DNA from: Bacteroidales bacterium
GTDB lineage: Bacteria > Bacteroidota > Bacteroidia > Bacteroidales > WCHB1-69
Direction: 5' to 3'
DNA: 48,597 nt
Assembly (NCBI GenBank): GCA_017535665.1
Contig: JAFXTS010000024.1
Location: 1 to 48,597, forward strand
The stretch's first letter is position 1; each line of letters begins with the position of its first letter. The position numbers and the translations under genes were made by a program. Shown here piece by piece: positions 44,883 through 48,597 of the stretch. The notes under the pieces are model-generated. The model saw only the letters and a list, made by a program, of their open reading frames with translations, was not told where the DNA came from and did not search any database.

Positions 44883-45398
44883 ATGGTGGGAAAGAATGTG
44901 TTTTTGCGAGCGCTTGAGCCTGAAGACCTTCCGGTGATCTATACGTGGGAGAACGACCGCGACAACTGGATGGTGAGCAATACCACCGCGCCGTTTTCGA
45001 GACACATTCTGGAAAAATTTATCGAGACCTCGTCGCAGGACATCTATGCCAACCGCCAGCTGCGGCTGATGGTGGGGGAGGTGTCTACGGGCGATACGGT
45101 TGGTGCGGTGGATGTGTTTGATGTGGATCCCGACCATCAGCGCGCGGCCTTGGGTATTCTCATCGCGCCCGAATACCGCCGTCGTGGCTACGGACTGGAG
45201 AGCATTCTGCTGGCGAAGGACTATCTGTTTGAGGATGTTCGCCTTCATCAGATCTATTGTCACGTCATGGCCGACAACGAGGCCAGCGTGCGGTTGTTTC
45301 GGCGTGCAGGTTTCGCTGAGTGTGGGCGATTACGCGAGTGGATGCGCACCCGCGATGGCTTTGTGGATATGTGGGTGATGCAGTGTTTGAATGAATAA
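44883..45398 (+). CDS. GNAT family N-acetyltransferase
   Basis: 171 residues of the RimJ/SpeG-like GNAT branch: MVGKNVFLRALEPEDLPVIYTWEND at the start, AALGILIAPEYRRRGYGLESILLAKDYLFE as the acetyl-CoA pyrophosphate loop (RRRGYG) and NEASVRLFRRAGFAECGRLREW near the end. It transfers an acetyl group from acetyl-CoA to an amine; the substrate cannot be predicted. Only two bases separate it from the NlpC/P60 gene. Confidence 0.9.
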   Translation: MVGKNVFLRALEPEDLPVIYTWENDRDNWMVSNTTAPFSRHILEKFIETSSQDIYANRQLRLMVGEVSTGDTVGAVDVFDVDPDHQRAALGILIAPEYRRRGYGLESILLAKDYLFEDVRLHQIYCHVMADNEASVRLFRRAGFAECGRLREWMRTRDGFVDMWVMQCLNE

Positions 45399-45419
45399 AA
45401 GATTGTAAATTAATATATT

Positions 45420-45677
45420 ATGAAAGACAATTTGAAATTGGTAACCGTAGCAGTGGTGGACTACAGTTCACAGGCCGAGGTCATCCGTACCATTTTGGAG
45501 GATGCCGGAATCAGCTGCTACATCAAGGACAACACGGTAGGAAATTTCATGTCGGTGCTTACCGGCGGCATCAAAATTCAGGTGGAGTCGGCCGACGAGG
45601 AGGCCGCCCGTCGCTTCCTGGCCGAAAACCAGGGCGTGGACGAAGCCGAACTGGAGCGGCAGTCACAAGAACAATAA
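45420..45677 (+). CDS. DUF2007 small protein (putative signal-transducing protein)
   Basis: 85 residues: VTVAVVDYSSQAEVIRTILEDAGISCYIKD followed by GGIKIQVESADEEAARRFLAEN. This is the DUF2007 fold, a ferredoxin-like small domain related in shape to PII-like proteins. No function is proven for the family. Middle gene of the run leading to porX. Confidence 0.87.
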   Translation: MKDNLKLVTVAVVDYSSQAEVIRTILEDAGISCYIKDNTVGNFMSVLTGGIKIQVESADEEAARRFLAENQGVDEAELERQSQEQ

Positions 45678-45690
45678 AATTTTTACGACC

Positions 45691-46254
45691 ATGGAAGAAG
45701 AGATTAAACGTTGTGTGGACCTTTTGCTGGATGGCAAAGTGATTCTCTATCCCACCGACACAGTGTGGGGCATTGGCTGCGACGCAACTAACGAGGCTGC
45801 GGTGCGCCGGATTTTCGAGATTAAGGAACGGCAGGAGAGCAAGAGCATGCTGGTGCTGCTCGACAAGGCCGACAAGCTGCCGCTGTATGTCAGGAATATC
45901 CCGCTGATTGCGTGGGATTTGCTGCAGATGGTGGAACGTCCCACCACCTTCGTTTATCCCTACGCCTTCAACCTGCCCGACATCATGATTCCGTCGGATG
46001 GCACCCTTGCCATACGGGTGGTACACGACTGCTTCTGCCGCAAGCTCATCAAGGCGCTCAACAGGCCTCTGGTTTCCACCTCTGCGAACATCTCCGGACA
46101 GCACGCCCCCGCCGTGTTTTCCGAGATCTCGCCCGTCATCCGCGAGCGTGTCGATTACATCGTGCCGGAATCCTACACCGATTCCACCGACTTCAAGCCC
46201 TCAAGGATGATCAAGTTCGTGGACGACTACAACTTCACCGTCATTCGCGAATAG
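45691..46254 (+). CDS. tsaC: Sua5/YciO/YrdC family threonylcarbamoyl-AMP synthase
   Basis: 187 residues, one YrdC domain. The nucleotide and threonine pocket is visible as YPTDTVWGIGCDATNEAAVRRIFEIKERQESK, and the SAN signature as PLVSTSANISG. It makes threonylcarbamoyl-adenylate from threonine, bicarbonate and ATP, the donor that TsaD (encoded at 28.7-29.7 kb) places on tRNA A37. A second, longer Sua5 may exist elsewhere and YciO-like roles are possible, so the symbol is tentative. Confidence 0.88.
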   Translation: MEEEIKRCVDLLLDGKVILYPTDTVWGIGCDATNEAAVRRIFEIKERQESKSMLVLLDKADKLPLYVRNIPLIAWDLLQMVERPTTFVYPYAFNLPDIMIPSDGTLAIRVVHDCFCRKLIKALNRPLVSTSANISGQHAPAVFSEISPVIRERVDYIVPESYTDSTDFKPSRMIKFVDDYNFTVIRE

Positions 46255-46328
46255 AAGGGTACGAAAATCTGAAGTCCGTGTACTAAAATCATCGTTCGTG
46301 CGTTTGTATTACACTAAATATTACACGC

Positions 46329-47879
46329 ATGAGTACGAAAATTCTTTGGGCTGACGATGAAATCGACCTTCTGAAGCCCCACATCATTTTTCTGAAAAAC
46401 AAAGGTTACGAAGTGATTCCCGCTGTCAGTGGCAACGAGGCCATTGATATTATTGATAAAGAGACGGTTGACATTGTTTTTTTGGATGAGAATATGCCCG
46501 GACTGAGCGGCATTGAGACGCTGAAACACCTCAAGTCGGTGCGGCCGCAAATCCCCGTGGTGATGATTACCAAGAGCGAGGAGGAGCATATCATGGAGGA
46601 TGCCATTGGTGCCGACATCGCCGACTACCTCATCAAACCGGTGAATCCCAACCAGATACTGCTTTGCCTGAAGAAGAACATCGATAGGGGAGAAATCCTT
46701 ACTGAGAAAAACACGCAGGGCTATCAGCAGGCGTTCCGCGATATTGCGATGAAAATTTCCGACAGCAACACCTGTGCCGAGTGGGAGTTGGTTTACAGAG
46801 AGTTAGTGAAATGGGAACTCGACCTCGAACGGATTGAAGATGCTGGTGTGGGCGAGATTTTGGCCGACCAGAAACTGGAGGCCAACAGCCGCTTCTCGCA
46901 CTTCGTGGCCAAAAATTATGAGGATTGGATCAACGGGCGCGGCAGCGAGAAACCGCTTTTTTCGCATACGATTTTAAAAGAAAAGCTCTTCCCCGACCTC
47001 GAAGAGGGAAAAACGGCCTTCCTTTTTGTGATCGACAACCTGCGTTACGACCAGTGGCGTTCCATCCTTCCCATGATTCATCCGTACTATCATGTGGACG
47101 ATGAAACTCTCTTTTACAGTATTTTACCCACCGCCACCCACTATGCGCGCAACGCCATGTTTGCAGGACTGATGCCGTCGGAAATTGCGAAAAAGTACCC
47201 GCAGTACTGGCTTAACGAGAACGACGAGGGCAACAAAAACCAGTTTGAGCAGCCCCTGTTGGAGGAACATCTGAAGCGTTTTGGCAAAAATTCGAAAATC
47301 TCTTACTCCAAAATCCTCAATATGGACTTTGGACGTAAGGTGCTCGACAATTTCCACGGGATGTTGCGCAATCCGCTTAACGTGGTGGTTTTCAACTTTG
47401 TGGATATGTTGTCGCACGCCCGCACCGATGTGGATTTGATTCGTGAGCTGGCCAACGACGAGAAATCGTACCGCCATGTCACGGCCACATGGTTCGCCAA
47501 CTCCGTGATGCTGGAGATGGTGAAGTTCTTGTCGGAGAAAAAAGTACCCATCTACATCACCACCGACCACGGCACCATCAAGATTGAGCGGCCGGTGAAG
47601 ATTGTGGGCGACCGCAACACCAACAGCAACCTCCGCTACAAGGTAGGCCGCAACCTCGACTGTAGCTCGAAAGAGATTTTCGAGGTGAAGTCGCCGGAGA
47701 AGATTTTCCTGCCGAAAGAAAATCTCACCTCCTCGTTCGTGTTTGCTACGGGCAATTCGTTCTTGGCGTACCCCAACAACTACTCCTATTATGTCAATTA
47801 TTACAAAGATACCTTCCAACATGGTGGCATTTCATTGGAGGAGATGATGATCCCATTTGTCAAACTTTTGCCGAAGTAG
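46329..47879 (+). CDS. porX: PorX: T9SS response regulator with PglZ phosphodiesterase domain
   Basis: 516 residues. A receiver domain at 1-120 has the acidic pocket WADDE (D9, D10), the phosphoacceptor D53 in FLDENMPG, T81 in MITKS and the conserved K of YLIKPVNP. A helical bundle links it to an alkaline-phosphatase-superfamily PglZ domain from about 225. Its metal ligands and nucleophile are visible as D236 in FVIDNLRYDQW, T268/T270 in ILPTATHY, D359 and H363 in VDMLSHART, and D413-H414 in TTDHGTIK. In Porphyromonas gingivalis PorX with PorY controls type IX secretion. It sits 74 bases after the YrdC gene and may be partly separately expressed. The window's two T9SS cargo proteins fit a functional system. 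Confidence 0.96.
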   Translation: MSTKILWADDEIDLLKPHIIFLKNKGYEVIPAVSGNEAIDIIDKETVDIVFLDENMPGLSGIETLKHLKSVRPQIPVVMITKSEEEHIMEDAIGADIADYLIKPVNPNQILLCLKKNIDRGEILTEKNTQGYQQAFRDIAMKISDSNTCAEWELVYRELVKWELDLERIEDAGVGEILADQKLEANSRFSHFVAKNYEDWINGRGSEKPLFSHTILKEKLFPDLEEGKTAFLFVIDNLRYDQWRSILPMIHPYYHVDDETLFYSILPTATHYARNAMFAGLMPSEIAKKYPQYWLNENDEGNKNQFEQPLLEEHLKRFGKNSKISYSKILNMDFGRKVLDNFHGMLRNPLNVVVFNFVDMLSHARTDVDLIRELANDEKSYRHVTATWFANSVMLEMVKFLSEKKVPIYITTDHGTIKIERPVKIVGDRNTNSNLRYKVGRNLDCSSKEIFEVKSPEKIFLPKENLTSSFVFATGNSFLAYPNNYSYYVNYYKDTFQHGGISLEEMMIPFVKLLPK

Positions 47880-47939
47880 TTTTGTAAATAATTGATAATT
47901 AAAAAGATATAGTGATAGATGATTTTTATCTGCAAATGG

Positions 47940-47969
47940 TTGTAGGTAAAGAAAAAAGTTGTATTTTTG
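47940..47969 (+). promoter_or_regulatory. Promoter for tRNA-Val (-33 TTG, -7 TATTTTTG)
   Basis: TTG at 47940-47942, a 19-base spacer, then TATTTTTG at 47962-47969 followed by CAGCC, 20 bases before the tRNA. Confidence 0.8.
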
Positions 47970-47988
47970 CAGCCTCATTCGTTGAGAC

Positions 47989-48066
47989 GGGAGCATAGCT
48001 CAGCTGGTTCAGAGCACCTGCCTTACAAGCAGGGGGTCACAAGTTCGAATCTTGTTGTTCCCACCA
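47989..48066 (+). tRNA. tRNA-Val (anticodon TAC)
   Basis: A full cloverleaf: acceptor GGGAGCA pairing with TGTTCCC (one G-T), D arm GCTC/GAGC, anticodon stem CCTGC/GCAGG around loop CTTACAA giving anticodon TAC, and T arm ACAAG-TTCGAAT-CTTGT. Discriminator A is at 48063 and CCA is encoded at 48064-48066. Confidence 0.97.
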
Positions 48067-48071
48067 CATCT

Positions 48072-48097
48072 GGCAGACGTACAGTCTGCCTTTTTTT
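48072..48097 (+). terminator. Terminator of tRNA-Val
   Basis: Stem GGCAGAC/GTCTGCC with a 5-base loop followed by seven T, 5 bases after the CCA end. Confidence 0.93.
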
Positions 48098-48597
48098 ATT
48101 CTAATTCTTTTGTTTGCTCTAATTTGTTTTTCATCACCTCCGAAACATTGATATTGCTGCCCAATTCGCCAATTTTAGTTCCATATCCTCCCATATTATT
48201 TTGTGATGATCTCTGTGCATCAATATCAGATTTTGTAACTCCATCTTTATGCAAATACACACTATTGTCCCCATCCTCATAATGGGCAATGATATTACCA
48301 TGCTTGTCAATGTGGTCTGATACCTCCCTCCCATCCTCATCCACCAGCCGCACCGGATTGTTCCCACAATACACGTATGGGCTCACTCCCGGATACTTGT
48401 CCGCCATCGGGTCCACACTCAGCCAGATGGAGAGGTCGGAGTTGTAGTGCCGCGCTGAGGGATGGTAAAGAAGAAAACTGAAAATTGAAAGATTTTGTGG
48501 CATAGGGGGGGCTACATTACAATCAAACAATACAATGTTCCGTAATTTACCCACTTGGGAAGATTTTCTATATCTTTTCGGGAATACTGTGATCGAA
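48096..48597 (-). CDS. Rhs repeat-associated core fragment, probably a remnant; open at the window edge
   Basis: The frame runs from the window edge to a stop at 48096; a GTG at 48554 gives 152 residues. Its middle is an Rhs core: ARHYNSDLSIWLSVDPMADKYP, then SPYVYCGNNPVRLVDEDGRE. After it comes the short junction region usual before a toxin domain (HIDKHGNIIAHYEDGDNSVYLHKDG, YGTKIGELGSNINV). No toxin domain follows, because the frame stops against the tRNA-Val terminator. On the other side the sequence loses Rhs likeness abruptly before SARHYN, where a TGxxR/YxYFGAR-type segment is expected. Both ends thus look truncated, which suggests a displaced tip from an Rhs locus rather than a working gene. 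Confidence 0.65.
   Translation of the reverse strand, partial: SITVFPKRYRKSSQVGKLRNIVLFDCNVAPPMPQNLSIFSFLLYHPSARHYNSDLSIWLSVDPMADKYPGVSPYVYCGNNPVRLVDEDGREVSDHIDKHGNIIAHYEDGDNSVYLHKDGVTKSDIDAQRSSQNNMGGYGTKIGELGSNINVSEVMKNKLEQTKELE
48467..48495. repeat. T/C-rich repeat tract (copy e) at the Rhs fragment junction
   Basis: On the minus strand the sequence reads ATCTTTCAATTTTCAGTTTTC then TTCTTTACC, the same short-unit family as at 3741-3781 and 9141-9177. It sits exactly where likeness to Rhs begins. Confidence 0.5.

Noticed and set aside
48052..48282. Small plus-strand open frame after tRNA-Val
   Set aside because: It starts inside the tRNA, runs through its terminator and is antisense to the Rhs fragment.

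Overview
The window comes from a member of the Bacteroidota, most likely Bacteroidales. Four independent signs support this. Promoters have the TAnnTTTG -7 box, usually followed by CA, and there are no clear Shine-Dalgarno sequences. There are two type IX secretion system (T9SS) cargo proteins, one with a type A sorting tail and one with a gliding-motility-type (CHU_C) tail, plus the T9SS regulator PorX. Several Bacteroidota-restricted small families are present (DUF4295, DUF3127, DUF6922). Glycogen synthase is of the GT3 type typical of this phylum. Coding DNA is fairly GC-rich and intergenic DNA is AT-rich. There is no rRNA, CRISPR array, prophage or complete insertion sequence. No gene-free stretch exceeds about 250 bases; the longest are 43340-43581 and 15730-15942, and both hold promoters.

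Layout. 1-1.3 kb: 3' end of a T9SS cargo with InlB-like repeats. 1.3-6.1 kb (leftward): sufE, ABC-F ATPase, enolase, asparaginase. 6.3-9.1 kb: AddB-like PD-(D/E)XK nuclease. 9.2-15.7 kb (leftward): lepA and a 1578-residue surface protein with a tandem duplication. 15.9-21.4 kb: a glycosyltransferase, then one giant ORF joining glycogen synthase to alpha-glucan phosphorylase. 21.4-24.8 kb: PrdX/YbaK-type deacylase, rluD-type synthase, RlmI-type methyltransferase, secreted thioredoxin. 24.8-29.7 kb (leftward operon): tsaD, holA, SRPBCC protein, lptB, lnt. 29.7-36.7 kb (rightward operon): tamB, PAS protein, BatD-like protein, batA. 36.9-38 kb: DUF4328-like membrane protein. 38.1-43.3 kb (leftward): rpmG, DUF4295, orphan DNA methyltransferase, NhaC antiporter, a two-gene nucleotidyltransferase toxin-antitoxin-like cassette, DUF1015. 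43.6-47.9 kb (rightward): DUF3127, NlpC/P60, GNAT, DUF2007, Sua5/YrdC, porX. 48-48.6 kb: tRNA-Val and a truncated Rhs fragment.

How the genes connect. Much of the window is housekeeping: cell-envelope biogenesis (lptB, lnt, tamB, Bat proteins), t6A tRNA modification (tsaD and a YrdC protein), translation factors, glycolysis and glycogen storage. PorX in the rightward operon is the expected regulator of the secretion route used by the two cargo proteins at the left. The most unusual items are four: the cassette at 39.5-40.3 kb, flanked by two identical 34-bp direct repeats that each carry a promoter; the glycogen synthase/phosphorylase fusion with a possible internal start; DUF3127 with an SSB-like acidic tail; and the Rhs remnant that ends at the tRNA-Val terminator.
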